A DNA stretch of 64,000 bases from Vallitalea maricola (GCF_036985595.1 NZ_BTPU01000035.1:1-64000), one strand, 5' to 3'; positions 44,730-54,615 are shown, counted from the stretch's first letter. Made by a program: numbers and translations. Notes: a model not told the origin generated them from the sequence alone.

Positions 44730-45821
44730 ATGACTGGTCGTGAAAAGGAAATATTAGAATTAATTAAAAGAAACCCCCTTATTTCACAAAAAGAGATAGG
44801 GGAAGAGCTTAATATTACTCGTTCATCAGTTGGGGTTCATATTACTAATCTAATAAAAAAAGGTTATATCAAAGGGAGAGGATATGTCATGAATAAGTCC
44901 GATTATGTAACAGTAATTGGAGCAGCTAATATTGATATTCATGGATTTACAGAAGAAAAACTTATTGAGAGAGATTCTAACCCTGGACTTATCAAAATAT
45001 GTCTTGGTGGAGTGGGTAGGAATATTTCTGAAAACTTGGCTAGATTAGGAATTGATACAAAGCTTATTTCAGCAACAGGAGGTGATATGAATAGTAAAAG
45101 ACTTATTGATGAATGTAATCAAGTAGGTATTGATATGGAACATTCTCTAATATTACCAGATCAGAATGCATCAATTTATTTAGCGATTATGGATGAAAAA
45201 GGTGATATGTCAATAGCTTTATCAGACATGAGTATTGTTGATAGAATGACACCAGAATTCATTAAAAGTAAGTATCACATAATCAAGAATTCTGAAGTAA
45301 TAGTTGTTGATACCTGTTTATCAAGACAAGTCATAGAATTCATTTTAACTAATTTTAAAGATAAAAAAATATTATTAGACCCTGTATCAATAAGGAAATC
45401 AAGAAGGGTAAAAGATATAATTGGTGGTTTTCATACAATAAAACTTAATAAGCACGAAGCGGAGTTCCTTTCGGATATAAAGATAGAAGATGCTCATGGG
45501 CTTAAGAAGGCAGTTGATTATTTTATTGATAAAGGTGTTAAGAGAGTATTTATTACTTTGGGTGAGAAAGGGGTATATTACGGAGAAGGTGACTATACTA
45601 ATTCTTATAAAGCACCAAAAATAAAAGTAGTGAATGCTACAGGAGCAGGGGATGCATTCATGGCAGGAGTTGTATATGGGAATCTATATGATAAGGGTAT
45701 TGATGAGATTGCAAAATGTTCTACAGCGGCTGCAATATTAGCACTAAAACATCACGAAACGGTTAATCCTAATATGAGTATAGAAAGTATTAATAAAATA
45801 ATGGAGGAGATAAAATGTTAG
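44730..45821 (+). CDS. psuK: Pseudouridine kinase with N-terminal helix-turn-helix
   Basis: A 363-residue PfkB kinase that phosphorylates pseudouridine. Residues 1-55 form a winged helix (ISQKEIGEELNITRSSVGVHITNLIKKGYI), and the kinase domain follows with YVTVIGAANIDIHGF, GGVGRNISENLARLG and the anion hole NATGAGDAFMAGVVYG near 305-320. The added DNA-binding domain is known in Firmicute PsuK-like proteins and would let the kinase control its own operon. AAGGAGAGG precedes the ATG. psuG overlaps its end by 7 bases. Confidence 0.93.
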   Translation: MTGREKEILELIKRNPLISQKEIGEELNITRSSVGVHITNLIKKGYIKGRGYVMNKSDYVTVIGAANIDIHGFTEEKLIERDSNPGLIKICLGGVGRNISENLARLGIDTKLISATGGDMNSKRLIDECNQVGIDMEHSLILPDQNASIYLAIMDEKGDMSIALSDMSIVDRMTPEFIKSKYHIIKNSEVIVVDTCLSRQVIEFILTNFKDKKILLDPVSIRKSRRVKDIIGGFHTIKLNKHEAEFLSDIKIEDAHGLKKAVDYFIDKGVKRVFITLGEKGVYYGEGDYTNSYKAPKIKVVNATGAGDAFMAGVVYGNLYDKGIDEIAKCSTAAAILALKHHETVNPNMSIESINKIMEEIKC

Positions 45822-46729
45822 ATTATATGGATATCAAGCCAGAAGTTAAAAGAGCGTTAGAGGAAAATAAACCTGTTGTAGCACTTGAATCGACTATAAT
45901 ATCTCATGGGATGTCATATCCAGAGAACATAGAAAGTGCCAAGACATGTGAGAGTGAAATCAGAAAAGAAGGTGGAATACCTGCTACTATAGCTATTATT
46001 GGTGGTAGAATGAAAGTTGGATTAACTGATGAAGAACTCGTTTACTTAGGGGAAAACAAAGGGATAAGAAAAGCAAGTAGAAGAGATGTTCCCATGTTGA
46101 TAGCCAGTAAACTTGATGGAGCGACAACAGTTGCAACTACGATGCTCATTGCGAATTTGGCAGGAATCAAGGTATTTGCAACAGGAGGTATTGGAGGAGT
46201 TCATAGAAATGCCCAAAAGACATTCGATATATCTGCTGATTTGATGGAGCTGGCTAATACTAATGTAGCTGTTGTAAGTGCAGGGGTAAAATCCATATTA
46301 GATATTGGTCTAACATTAGAATACTTAGAAACTCAAGGGGTTCCTGTTATTGGCTATAGAACTAATGATTTTCCTGCTTTCTATACTAGAAAAAGTGGGT
46401 ATAGTGTAGATTATAATGTAGTTTCTACGGAAATAATTGCTAAAGCAATAAAGGTAAAAGAAGATTTAAATATAAAAGGTGGTATGGTTATAGGTAATCC
46501 TATACCAGAAGAATATGAGATGGATTATGATTTTATAAATAATGCCATTGATAAAGCTGTACAAGATGCAGAGAAAAAAGGGATAAAGGGTAAGAATATC
46601 ACACCATTCATTTTATCTGAAATTCATCATATAACAGAAGGAAAGAGTCTATATTCTAATAAAAAATTAGTATATAATAATGCAAGAGTGGCAGCTAAGA
46701 TAGCTAAGGAGTTATGTGCATTATATTAA
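45815..46729 (+). CDS. psuG: Pseudouridine-5'-phosphate glycosidase
   Basis: A 304-residue PsuG (indigoidine synthase A-like) enzyme that splits pseudouridine 5'-phosphate to uracil and ribose-5-phosphate. It contains VVALESTIISHGMSYPEN (catalytic Glu), PATIAIIGGRMKVGL, the Lys in RKASRRDVP, and FATGGIGGVHRNAQKTFDIS. It overlaps psuK by 7 bases with GGAGGAG inside the kinase end, so the two are coupled. A strong terminator follows. Together they turn pseudouridine from RNA turnover or uptake into the same ribose-phosphate pool as the nucleoside operon upstream. Confidence 0.96.
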   Translation: MLDYMDIKPEVKRALEENKPVVALESTIISHGMSYPENIESAKTCESEIRKEGGIPATIAIIGGRMKVGLTDEELVYLGENKGIRKASRRDVPMLIASKLDGATTVATTMLIANLAGIKVFATGGIGGVHRNAQKTFDISADLMELANTNVAVVSAGVKSILDIGLTLEYLETQGVPVIGYRTNDFPAFYTRKSGYSVDYNVVSTEIIAKAIKVKEDLNIKGGMVIGNPIPEEYEMDYDFINNAIDKAVQDAEKKGIKGKNITPFILSEIHHITEGKSLYSNKKLVYNNARVAAKIAKELCALY

Positions 46730-46762
46730 TATGAACTAAGAAATATATAATATATGAATTTA

Positions 46763-46818
46763 AATAATAAACGCATACATAAAATTATTTCAGTTTATGT
46801 ATGCGTTTATTATTTTTC
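46763..46818 (+). terminator. Terminator of psuK-psuG
   Basis: A perfect 21-bp hairpin (46763-46783 with 46794-46814), loop ATTATTTCAG, bordered by A- and T-rich ends. Confidence 0.9.
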
Positions 46819-46980
46819 ATTAAAAATATGGGATACTTATATATTAGATGAATATATAACATTGATTTTGAAGTACATAAACTTATATAATTATTTAATG
46901 TTAAAATAGCTATATTGCTGATTATATATAGGGTTACAAACTCGATTTAATAAAATTAATAAATTAAGTGTAAATTTGTA

Positions 46981-47009
46981 TTGACAAATATATAAGATGT
47001 AAATATAAT
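46981..47009 (+). promoter_or_regulatory. Promoter of the MFS exporter operon
   Basis: TTGACA (46981-46986), 17-base spacer, TATAAT (47004-47009): perfect sigma-A consensus, about 80 bases before the exporter start. The rest of this 362-bp gap is featureless AT-rich DNA apart from the psuG terminator and the repeat below. Confidence 0.85.
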
Positions 47010-47023
47010 ATAATATATATTAG

Positions 47024-47058
47024 ATGATTATATAATATAACTTAAGTTAAATAATCAT
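47024..47058. promoter_or_regulatory. Candidate operator of the ArsR-like regulator
   Basis: TAACTTAAGTTA (47038-47049) is a perfect 12-base palindrome flanked by ATGATTAT (47024-47031) and its complement ATAATCAT (47051-47058). It lies just downstream of the predicted transcription start, a position suited to repression by the regulator encoded second in the operon. Confidence 0.5.
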
Positions 47059-47091
47059 TTAAAAGAATTGAAGCTGGAGGATGTATCAAAT

Positions 47092-48384
47092 ATGAATAAG
47101 ACTAAAAAAAATACAATTTTGTTTTTACTGGGAAAACTAGTATCGTTATTTGGAACACGTATTTATGGATTTGCTATGGGGCTGTACATATTAAAAATAA
47201 CAGGTTCTGCTCTTAACTTTTCTATAAGTATATTACTATCAACAATACCTGCATTGATTTTTGGACCTATTGGTGGAGTAATAGCTGATAGGGTGGATAG
47301 AAAGAAAATGGTTCTATTAGCAGATTTCTTTAGTGGCGTTATAATGTTTATCGCTTTTGGATTGAGTCAGGTTTTTGGATTGGAATTGTGGATAATATAT
47401 ATGTCAACAGTTTTACTTTCAATACTTAATGCATTATTTGCTACAGCTTTTGATGCAGCTCTACCTAACTTGGTAGATGAATCCAGTTTAAGTAAAGTAA
47501 ATTCATATAACCAAGCTATGAATAGTTTAACAGGTGTACTTGCACCGATTATAGGTGGGATTGTCTATGCACTAGTGTCCCCAACCATGTTTATAATATT
47601 TAATGGTGTATCATTTGTATTATCAACTTTCTCAGAATACTTTATTGATTTCTACTGGAAAGTAGAAAAAAGCGTAGAAAAAATAGCTATCAAAGAAGTA
47701 GACTTTTTTGCTAATATCAAAGAAGGATTTGCTTATATTAAGACTAAAAGCCTAATATTTAGTGTTATATCCGTTGCTGTTTTCATCAATTTCTTGTTTA
47801 CAGCTATAAATGTTGCTATACCACATATTGTAGTAGTTCAGTTTAATATGTCAGATGAGATATATGGAATTATTGAATCTGCACTTGCAATAGGTTCCTT
47901 ATTTGTTTCAATTACATTCGCTAATAAATTGGGAGTATTGAAGCCGTTGAAAATGGGGCTTTTCGTAATTGGCCTGGGCATTATAAATATACTTTTCAGT
48001 GTTCCATTAATAGCTACTGGATTACTTGACATTAACAATTTTGTTGCTGTATATTATAGCATTCTATTCTTCCTTATGGGATGCATTCTTGTACTAATCA
48101 ATATTCCTATGGCTGTTTATATACAGAAGACTACAGATGATGAATATAGAGGTAGAGTCATGGGATTGAATGGAACACTTTGTATGGCGATTTCACCTCT
48201 AGGTTACTTATTACATGGATTTTTACTTGATTTAATACCAACATATATTATAATGATATATGCAGGGGTAGGTATATTCTTAATCGCAATATACATGATT
48301 AAGAAAATGAATAAAATAATTGATAATGATGAATCAATTGTTGGAATTAAAGACACTTTGAAAGTTGCTGAGGCAGAAAGTTGA
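47092..48384 (+). CDS. MFS exporter (MFS_3/EntS-like)
   Basis: A 430-residue, 12-helix major facilitator transporter. The N-terminal half has LGKLVSLFGTRIYGFAMGLYI and the loop 2-3 motif GPIGGVIADRVDRKKMVLLAD; the second half carries YRGRVMGLNGTLCMAISPLGYL. This resembles the MFS_3 drug/siderophore exporters. I chose ATG 47092 because GGAGG lies 11 bases upstream; an in-frame TTG at 47068 lacks a site. A winged-helix regulator follows 12 bp later, as is common for inducible efflux pumps. Substrate unknown. Confidence 0.9.
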   Translation: MNKTKKNTILFLLGKLVSLFGTRIYGFAMGLYILKITGSALNFSISILLSTIPALIFGPIGGVIADRVDRKKMVLLADFFSGVIMFIAFGLSQVFGLELWIIYMSTVLLSILNALFATAFDAALPNLVDESSLSKVNSYNQAMNSLTGVLAPIIGGIVYALVSPTMFIIFNGVSFVLSTFSEYFIDFYWKVEKSVEKIAIKEVDFFANIKEGFAYIKTKSLIFSVISVAVFINFLFTAINVAIPHIVVVQFNMSDEIYGIIESALAIGSLFVSITFANKLGVLKPLKMGLFVIGLGIINILFSVPLIATGLLDINNFVAVYYSILFFLMGCILVLINIPMAVYIQKTTDDEYRGRVMGLNGTLCMAISPLGYLLHGFLLDLIPTYIIMIYAGVGIFLIAIYMIKKMNKIIDNDESIVGIKDTLKVAEAES

Positions 48385-48396
48385 TGGAGTGATGAA

Positions 48397-49434
48397 ATGG
48401 TATCTGATATAAATTATAATATAGTAATAGATTTCATACAGTCAATTATTAGGGTAATTAATGCTAATGAGTGGCCAGACTATGCAAAAAGATTTAAACT
48501 GAATAATGAAATTTCAGAATATGTTAAGCATGTTCAAGACAATATGGATCCTATATTAAAAAGAGATATGGAATATTATTGCGGTAAGTTTTGCAAAGGA
48601 TTGTTTGCAGTGATTTTCTATGCAATAGATGAAGACATCAATGATATTGGTATATTACTTAATAATATGGATAAAATGTCTGGGGAGGACTTAGTTAATA
48701 TAATTATACAAAAACTAGAACTTGATATTACTGAAGGTTCTAGTGAAAAACAAATACAAACAGTAATTGAAGAAGATTTACGAAATGATATGCAGGATTT
48801 GGATAAAGTTGAAATATACATGGATTACTTCAGGTATCCTAACGAAATGAAGGAACGATTGGTTATAACTCTAAGAGAATATTATAAAAAATTCTTTGTA
48901 TCTATAGAACAAGAGGTTAAAGATTTTATGGATAAAAAATTAAATGAACATAGACTATTGATAAAAGAAGACTACGATAAATTCTTTGATAATATGGTTA
49001 TGCTAATAGATAAAGATGTGGTTATAGATAAAGAGGTTAAGTTTTATATATGTTATTTCACCGAAATAGGTTGTGGACTTAGATATACTGAAGATGGAGT
49101 TTATACTATCACTTACGGGTATGGATTAGAACAAAAATATGATGATAATATGAAAAAGATGGAATATAGAGAGCTGATAAAGCTGCTTAACGATGATAAC
49201 CGTTTTAAAATAATTGATTTGTTAGGCAAAAGGTCATGGTATAGTAAAGAATTGGCAGATCATCTAGGTATAACTACTGCAACTATGAGTTATCATATTA
49301 AAAAAATGAGTACATTAGGAATATTTGATATTGAGACAGGTAAAAATAAAAGATTATATTATAGATTAAATAAAAATAAATTCATAAAAATAGTCAATAA
49401 TATGTTATTTGATATTATTGATGCTCAAGAATAA
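48397..49434 (+). CDS. ArsR-type winged-helix regulator with large N-terminal domain
   Basis: A 345-residue protein. The last 80 residues are an ArsR-like winged helix (FKIIDLLGKRSWYSKELADHLGITTATMSYHIKKMSTLGIF, from about 268). The first 260 residues are mostly helical and do not match a domain I know; proteins of this build are found beside MFS exporters in Clostridia and probably bind the exported compound. It is translated 12 bp after the exporter (GGAGTG before the ATG). Terminator at 49540. Confidence 0.82.
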   Translation: MVSDINYNIVIDFIQSIIRVINANEWPDYAKRFKLNNEISEYVKHVQDNMDPILKRDMEYYCGKFCKGLFAVIFYAIDEDINDIGILLNNMDKMSGEDLVNIIIQKLELDITEGSSEKQIQTVIEEDLRNDMQDLDKVEIYMDYFRYPNEMKERLVITLREYYKKFFVSIEQEVKDFMDKKLNEHRLLIKEDYDKFFDNMVMLIDKDVVIDKEVKFYICYFTEIGCGLRYTEDGVYTITYGYGLEQKYDDNMKKMEYRELIKLLNDDNRFKIIDLLGKRSWYSKELADHLGITTATMSYHIKKMSTLGIFDIETGKNKRLYYRLNKNKFIKIVNNMLFDIIDAQE

Positions 49435-49539
49435 AATTTTATTGTTATCCCACACAAGCATTAAATTAAATATTTTTTATTTAATATTATAATATAATCA
49501 ACTTTAACTAATTAATAATAAATTTTATTTAGTAATTAT

Positions 49540-49572
49540 AGCTATGAAAATTAAAATTCATAGCTTTTTTTT
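49540..49572 (+). terminator. Terminator after the ArsR-type regulator
   Basis: AGCTATGAA (49540-49548) pairs with TTCATAGCT (49557-49565), followed by eight Ts. Confidence 0.85.
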
Positions 49573-49586
49573 ATAGAAAATTAATA

Positions 49587-49645
49587 TTGACCGTTGGTCA
49601 TTTTGAGAATATAATAATCTTAAATTAAAAAATGACCGTTGGTCA
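49587..49645 (+). promoter_or_regulatory. TetR-operon promoter with twin operators
   Basis: TTGACC (49587-49592), 17-base spacer and TATAAT (49610-49615) make the promoter. The perfect 13-base palindrome TGACCGTTGGTCA occurs twice, at 49588-49600 over the -35 box and at 49633-49645 just after the transcription start, 45 bases apart. The next gene encodes a TetR regulator, the obvious ligand. Confidence 0.88.
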
Positions 49646-49666
49646 AATATAGATTGAAGGTGTGCT

Positions 49667-50260
49667 ATGAGTAAGATTATAGAGAATAAAAAGCAAAAGA
49701 AAAACGCTATCTTTAGTTCTGCATATGAATTGTTTACAACTAAAGGTTTTGATAAGACTGCAATAAACGATATTGTAAAAAAGGCAGGTGTGGCTAAAGG
49801 TACTTTCTACCTCTATTTCAGGGATAAGAATCAAATACTTGATAATATAATTTTAAAGAAAAGTTCAGTTATCATAAAAGAAGCGTTTCAAGAAACTATG
49901 GATAAAGAACATGAAAACTTTATTGAAGCCATTATATTCTTTACTAATTATACAATAGAATACCTCAAGGATAATATTATTCTTTTAAGTCTCATCTACA
50001 AAAACTTATCATGGGGATTGTATAGAAAAGCATTAAGTGATCCTGAATTAAGCAAGGATATGGATGAAATATACAGAACATTTTTAGGTAAGTTAAAAGA
50101 CCATAATATTCCTGTTGAAGATGTGGATAAAACATTATTTCTTATTATCGAATTAGTTGGTTCAACTTGTTATAGCTCAATTATTCTAAAAGAGCCAGCG
50201 AGCATAGATGAAATGAAGCCGATTCTTTTCAATGTAATAAGGAAAATGCTTGAACAGTAG
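49667..50260 (+). CDS. TetR-family regulator
   Basis: A 197-residue TetR repressor. The helix-turn-helix spans about 12-55 (FSSAYELFTTKGFDKTAIND, then VAKGTFYLYFRDK). The C-terminal ligand-binding half is helical, with a Cys near 168. GAAGGTGTG precedes the ATG. Twin TGACCGTTGGTCA sites in front point to autoregulation and control of the MMPL and heptad-repeat genes that follow at short distances. Inducer unknown; lipids or hydrophobic drugs are usual for MMPL partners. Confidence 0.93.
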   Translation: MSKIIENKKQKKNAIFSSAYELFTTKGFDKTAINDIVKKAGVAKGTFYLYFRDKNQILDNIILKKSSVIIKEAFQETMDKEHENFIEAIIFFTNYTIEYLKDNIILLSLIYKNLSWGLYRKALSDPELSKDMDEIYRTFLGKLKDHNIPVEDVDKTLFLIIELVGSTCYSSIILKEPASIDEMKPILFNVIRKMLEQ

Positions 50261-50303
50261 TAGACGTTTAAAAGGACTAATGATTGCAGAAAGGAAGGAT
50301 AAC

Positions 50304-52367
50304 ATGAAAAAGTTTGCAAGAATGATTGTAAAACATAGAAAATTAGTTTTACTAATTGGTGTCTTGTTAATGATACCATCACTTTATGGTATGACTAATA
50401 CAAGAGTCAATTATGACTTACTAACTTATTTACCAGAAGAGTTGGATTCTATGAAAGGTCAAGAAGTAGTCGATAAAGTATTCCATAAAGCAGCGACAGG
50501 GTTACTGATTATTGAAGATATGGAATCAAAAGATGTAATAAAATTAAAAGAAAAAATAGATGAAGTAGAAGGTGTTGAAAAAACCCTTTGGATCAGTGAT
50601 TTAATGGATATTACTATACCTAAGGAATTTCTGCCAAGTGATATAAAAGATGTATTCTACAGTGAGAATTCAACTTTGATGATGATAGAATTTACACATG
50701 AAGCTGCGTCAGATGAAACTCAGACAGCAATTGAAGACATTAGAGGAATAATGAACAAACAATGTTTCTTAAGTGGTATGTCAGCCATACTTAGAGATAC
50801 AATTAAATTAGCTGATAAAGAAACACCTATATATGTTTTACTAGCAGTTGTCTTAGCTACAATCGTTTTAGCATTGACATTAGAATCAACAATTGTTCCA
50901 TTGATCTTTTTAGCTGCAATAGGTATGGCTATATTATATAACTTTGGTACTAACATTTTCCTAGGGGAAATATCGTATATAACCAAATCCCTGGCGGCGG
51001 TACTCCAGTTAGGGGTTACCATGGACTTCTCAATCTTCTTATTACATAGATATGAAGATGAATTGAAGATTAACAGTAACAAAGATGAAGCCATGGCTGT
51101 TGCAATAACAAAAACAGCAACATCAATTGCAGGTAGTTCATTAACTACTATTGCAGGTTTCTTAGCTTTAGCAGTCATGAAATTAGGATTAGGTAAAGAT
51201 ATAGGTTTTGTAATGGCAAAAGGAGTTTTCATAGGTGTATTATGTACGATTACTATTCTGCCAGCACTTATACTAACATTTAATAAAGTGATACACAGAT
51301 TCAATCATGGTACGGTATTACCATCATTTAATGGTACAGCTAATTTTGTAACAAAACACTATAAGAAATTTGTAGTATTGTTTATCCTATTATTTATACC
51401 TTTTATATATGGTAAAGCCAACACAGAAGTATATTATAACCTGGATGAATCATTACCAAGAAATCTTGATTCAATAGTGGCACTTGATAAGCTTAAAACA
51501 GGTTATGATATGACTACTACCCATATGATTGTTATTGATTCCCAGACTCCATCATACCAAGCAAAAGAGATGCTAGGAGAAATCGAGCAATTACCAGGAG
51601 TTCAATCGGTTATTGGATATGATAAATTAGTAGGTCCTGCAATACCTTATGAATATGTACCAGATAAGTTAACGGATATACTTGAAAAAGATGGTCACAA
51701 ACTCATCTTGGTTAATTCAAGTTTCAAAGCCGCTACAGATGAACAAAACAGACAATTACAAGATATGAATGATATCGTTAAAAAATATGATGAAAACGGT
51801 ATGGTTACAGGTGAAGGTGCATTAACAAAAGACTTGGTTGAGTTAGCAGATGTGGACTTCAAAAATGTAAGTATAGCATCAATTGCTGCAGTATTCGCAA
51901 TTATATTATTAGTATTCGGTTCTGTATCAATTCCTATTATTCTAGTAGGAACTATAGAACTTGCTATATTTATTAATATGGGAATACCTTATTTCACTAA
52001 TACGACTATTCCATTTGTATCCTCAATCGTAATTGGAACCATTCAATTGGGAGCAACAGTAGACTATGCAATATTATTAACTACTAGATTCAGAGAAGAA
52101 ATACGACATGGACATGATAAATTCGAAGCTATGAGACTTAGTCTTCTAGGTTCAGTTAGATCAATAGTAACTAGTGCTCTAACATTCTTTGGTGCAACTG
52201 TAGGTGTTGGATTCATCGCTGATATGGAAATGATAAAGAGTTTAACAGGTATGATTTCAAGAGGTGCAATAATCAGTATGTTCGTAATCATATTCATGTT
52301 ACCAGCACTTCTCCTCTTATTTGAAGGATTTATAGCAAAAACTAGTAGAAAATGGCGCAGAAATTAA
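50304..52367 (+). CDS. MMPL/RND-family membrane transporter
   Basis: A 687-residue RND-type protein with two repeats of one helix, a large outer loop and five helices. Proton-relay Asp residues lie in GVTMDFSIFLLHRYEDEL and GATVDYAILLTTRFREE, the matching helices of the two halves. I chose ATG 50304 (MKKFARMIVKHRK) after AAGGAAGGA; the frame also starts at 50250 but lacks a site. It belongs to the MMPL group that exports lipids or hydrophobic compounds in Gram-positives. The next gene, 16 bp away, encodes a secreted heptad-repeat partner. Confidence 0.92.
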   Translation: MKKFARMIVKHRKLVLLIGVLLMIPSLYGMTNTRVNYDLLTYLPEELDSMKGQEVVDKVFHKAATGLLIIEDMESKDVIKLKEKIDEVEGVEKTLWISDLMDITIPKEFLPSDIKDVFYSENSTLMMIEFTHEAASDETQTAIEDIRGIMNKQCFLSGMSAILRDTIKLADKETPIYVLLAVVLATIVLALTLESTIVPLIFLAAIGMAILYNFGTNIFLGEISYITKSLAAVLQLGVTMDFSIFLLHRYEDELKINSNKDEAMAVAITKTATSIAGSSLTTIAGFLALAVMKLGLGKDIGFVMAKGVFIGVLCTITILPALILTFNKVIHRFNHGTVLPSFNGTANFVTKHYKKFVVLFILLFIPFIYGKANTEVYYNLDESLPRNLDSIVALDKLKTGYDMTTTHMIVIDSQTPSYQAKEMLGEIEQLPGVQSVIGYDKLVGPAIPYEYVPDKLTDILEKDGHKLILVNSSFKAATDEQNRQLQDMNDIVKKYDENGMVTGEGALTKDLVELADVDFKNVSIASIAAVFAIILLVFGSVSIPIILVGTIELAIFINMGIPYFTNTTIPFVSSIVIGTIQLGATVDYAILLTTRFREEIRHGHDKFEAMRLSLLGSVRSIVTSALTFFGATVGVGFIADMEMIKSLTGMISRGAIISMFVIIFMLPALLLLFEGFIAKTSRKWRRN

Positions 52368-52383
52368 GGAAGGATGATATAGT

Positions 52384-54405
52384 ATGAAAAAAAGAATGAA
52401 AAAGATATGTAGTTTAGCAACTGTTTTACTAATGACAACTAGTAGTTTATCTTTTGCTGCTGATGGTACCATCAAAAAAGATGAAACTGTATATGTTAAC
52501 CTATCCTCAGCAGGAGAAGTTGAAAAAATTATAGTAAGTGATCAGATACATTCAGATGTAGAAGGACAAAAGGTATTTGATAGTTCTTCTCTAACTGATA
52601 TAAAAAATGTAAAAGGTGAAGAGAAACCTAGTATAGATGGTGAAAATATAGTATGGGAACTTGAAGGAAATGACTTATTCTATCAAGGTAATACAGATAA
52701 AGAGATTCCTGTAGAAATTAAAGTTAACTATTACTTGGATGGCAGTAAAATAGAACCATCAGAGTTGCCAGGTAAGTCAGGTAAAGTAAAAATAGAATTA
52801 GAAACAGTAAATAAAGAAAAACATCAAACAGTGATAAATGGTGAAACTAAAGATATATATACACCTTTCATGGTAGCTTCAGTGGTAATCCTACCAGATG
52901 ATATTTTTAGTAATGTAAAGGTTAATTCAGGTAAAATATTAACTGAGGGAAATAATCAGATTGTAACTTATGTTTCAGTACCAGGTTTAAGTGAATTATT
53001 ACCTGAAGATGCAACAGATATAAATATTCCTGAAAAGCTGGTAATAGAAGCAGATGCAGAAGAATTTGAGTTAGGACCTATTATGTCAGTGGCAACATGT
53101 GAATTACCTGAAATTGACGAACAAGGTGACCTAGGAAGTATAAGTGAAATGATTGATTCAGCTAATGAATTGGAATCAGCTTCCAGTAAATTAAGAGATG
53201 GAACAAAAACTCTATCAGATGGACAAACAGAACTTGCTGATAATCTAGTAAAATTTAGAGCTGGTGTAGTAGAATTGGGTAAAGGTAGCACAGTACTAAT
53301 TGATGGAGTCAGCAAATTGGATTTAGGAATTGGTTCAGCTTATGAAGGTGCAACAAAAGTGGCTGATGGAATAAGACTATTTGTAGATAGTGCAGGGGAA
53401 TTTGGAACAGGTGCTAAAGCCTTTGGAGAAGGAGCAAAGAGTTTTGCAGAAAAAGCTGGAGAATTTGCAAATGGAGCTAATATGCTTTCTAGTGGATTAG
53501 GAAAACTAACTAGCAGTACAAAAGAATTAGAAACAGGTGCAAAAACTCTAACTGATGGAACAGATAAATTAATAGCTGGTGAAAAACAAATAACTACAGG
53601 TGTAACTGCAAGCTTAAAAGGAGTACAAAGCTTAATTGAAGCAGTAAAACAACAAGACCCTAAGAGCCCTATGTTAGCAACTTTAAAGCAGATTGAAGCT
53701 GGTCTAAAAGCTGTTGAAGATGGTTCTAACAATATGACAAATGAATTAAACAATTTCAAGAAAGGTCAACAAAAATTATCCGCTGGATTAGGTGAACTTG
53801 GAAAAGGAACAGACACTATTAAAGAAACAGCTGGTTTATTACAAGCAGGAAGTAAAGGACTTGTAGAAGGAGCTGATAAATTATCCCAATCTGCAGTACA
53901 ATTAGATACTGGAGCCAAGAAAATAGTTGGTGGTTCCACGGAATTAGTCACAGGCTCACAAGGAGTGAGTAATGGATTAGGAAAACTCTCAGAGGGCTCT
54001 AAAGCTATTATGGCAGGAAAAGATAAGTTAGTAACAGGTAATAAAGAATTACTATCAGCAGCTAATCAGTTAGTAGATGGTGGTAACAAATTAAAAGATG
54101 GAGCAAAAGAACTCAATGTAAATATGAATAGATTCCATCAAGAAGGTATTAAAGAATTAAGCAGTGTCTTAACAGAAAAAACAGAGTCATTAGATGATTT
54201 ACTTCTTGTAAAAGATGAACTTGTTAAGTTAGCTGATGAATACAATTGCTTTACTGGAATTGGAAAAGACATGGAAGGTTCAGTTAAATTCATTATGAAA
54301 ACTGAAGAAATCAAGAAAGTTAAGGAAGCAGTTGTTAATACAGAAACAGAAGATAAGGAAAAGAAAGGCTTCATCAATTGGATTAAAGGTCTATTTGGTA
54401 AATAA
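52384..54405 (+). CDS. Exported xxxLxxG heptad-repeat protein (YhgE/Pip-like)
   Basis: A 673-residue secreted protein. A Sec signal peptide (residues 1-26, ending SLSFAA) is followed by a beta-rich domain to about 240 and then by a long run of repeats of the form LxxGxxxLxxG (for example LRDGTKTLSDGQTEL and LSEGSKAIMAGKDKL) to about 590, which should make a long helical rod. It lacks the C-terminal permease helices of true YhgE; the end is FINWIKGLFGK. Genes of this kind are regularly paired with MMPL transporters, so it probably forms an outer-face extension or chaperone for the pump upstream. Confidence 0.88.
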   Translation: MKKRMKKICSLATVLLMTTSSLSFAADGTIKKDETVYVNLSSAGEVEKIIVSDQIHSDVEGQKVFDSSSLTDIKNVKGEEKPSIDGENIVWELEGNDLFYQGNTDKEIPVEIKVNYYLDGSKIEPSELPGKSGKVKIELETVNKEKHQTVINGETKDIYTPFMVASVVILPDDIFSNVKVNSGKILTEGNNQIVTYVSVPGLSELLPEDATDINIPEKLVIEADAEEFELGPIMSVATCELPEIDEQGDLGSISEMIDSANELESASSKLRDGTKTLSDGQTELADNLVKFRAGVVELGKGSTVLIDGVSKLDLGIGSAYEGATKVADGIRLFVDSAGEFGTGAKAFGEGAKSFAEKAGEFANGANMLSSGLGKLTSSTKELETGAKTLTDGTDKLIAGEKQITTGVTASLKGVQSLIEAVKQQDPKSPMLATLKQIEAGLKAVEDGSNNMTNELNNFKKGQQKLSAGLGELGKGTDTIKETAGLLQAGSKGLVEGADKLSQSAVQLDTGAKKIVGGSTELVTGSQGVSNGLGKLSEGSKAIMAGKDKLVTGNKELLSAANQLVDGGNKLKDGAKELNVNMNRFHQEGIKELSSVLTEKTESLDDLLLVKDELVKLADEYNCFTGIGKDMEGSVKFIMKTEEIKKVKEAVVNTETEDKEKKGFINWIKGLFGK

Positions 54406-54431
54406 GTTATAGATTTAATATGATAAATAAT

Positions 54432-54482
54432 AAAGGCAATCTAAAATCTTGGATTAATAATTCATGAATTAGATTGCCTTTT
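54432..54482 (+). terminator. Terminator of the TetR-MMPL operon
   Basis: AAAGGCAATCTAA (54432-54444) pairs with TTAGATTGCCTTT (54469-54481), 13 bp, with T-rich sequence after. Confidence 0.85.
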
Positions 54483-54615
54483 ATCTTCCTGCTAAATAGG
54501 GAGCTTTCTTTTAGTGCAAAATTAAAAGAATAATTATATTCAATTATGTAAATAAAAAGTATATGAAATAATCATATAGGAATTAAACCTAAAATTCAAC
54601 AAGGAGACTTGATAG

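Noticed and set aside
50720..51304. A 194-codon minus-strand frame inside the MMPL gene
   Set aside because: It is antisense to conserved transmembrane helices of the pump and shows no start signal.
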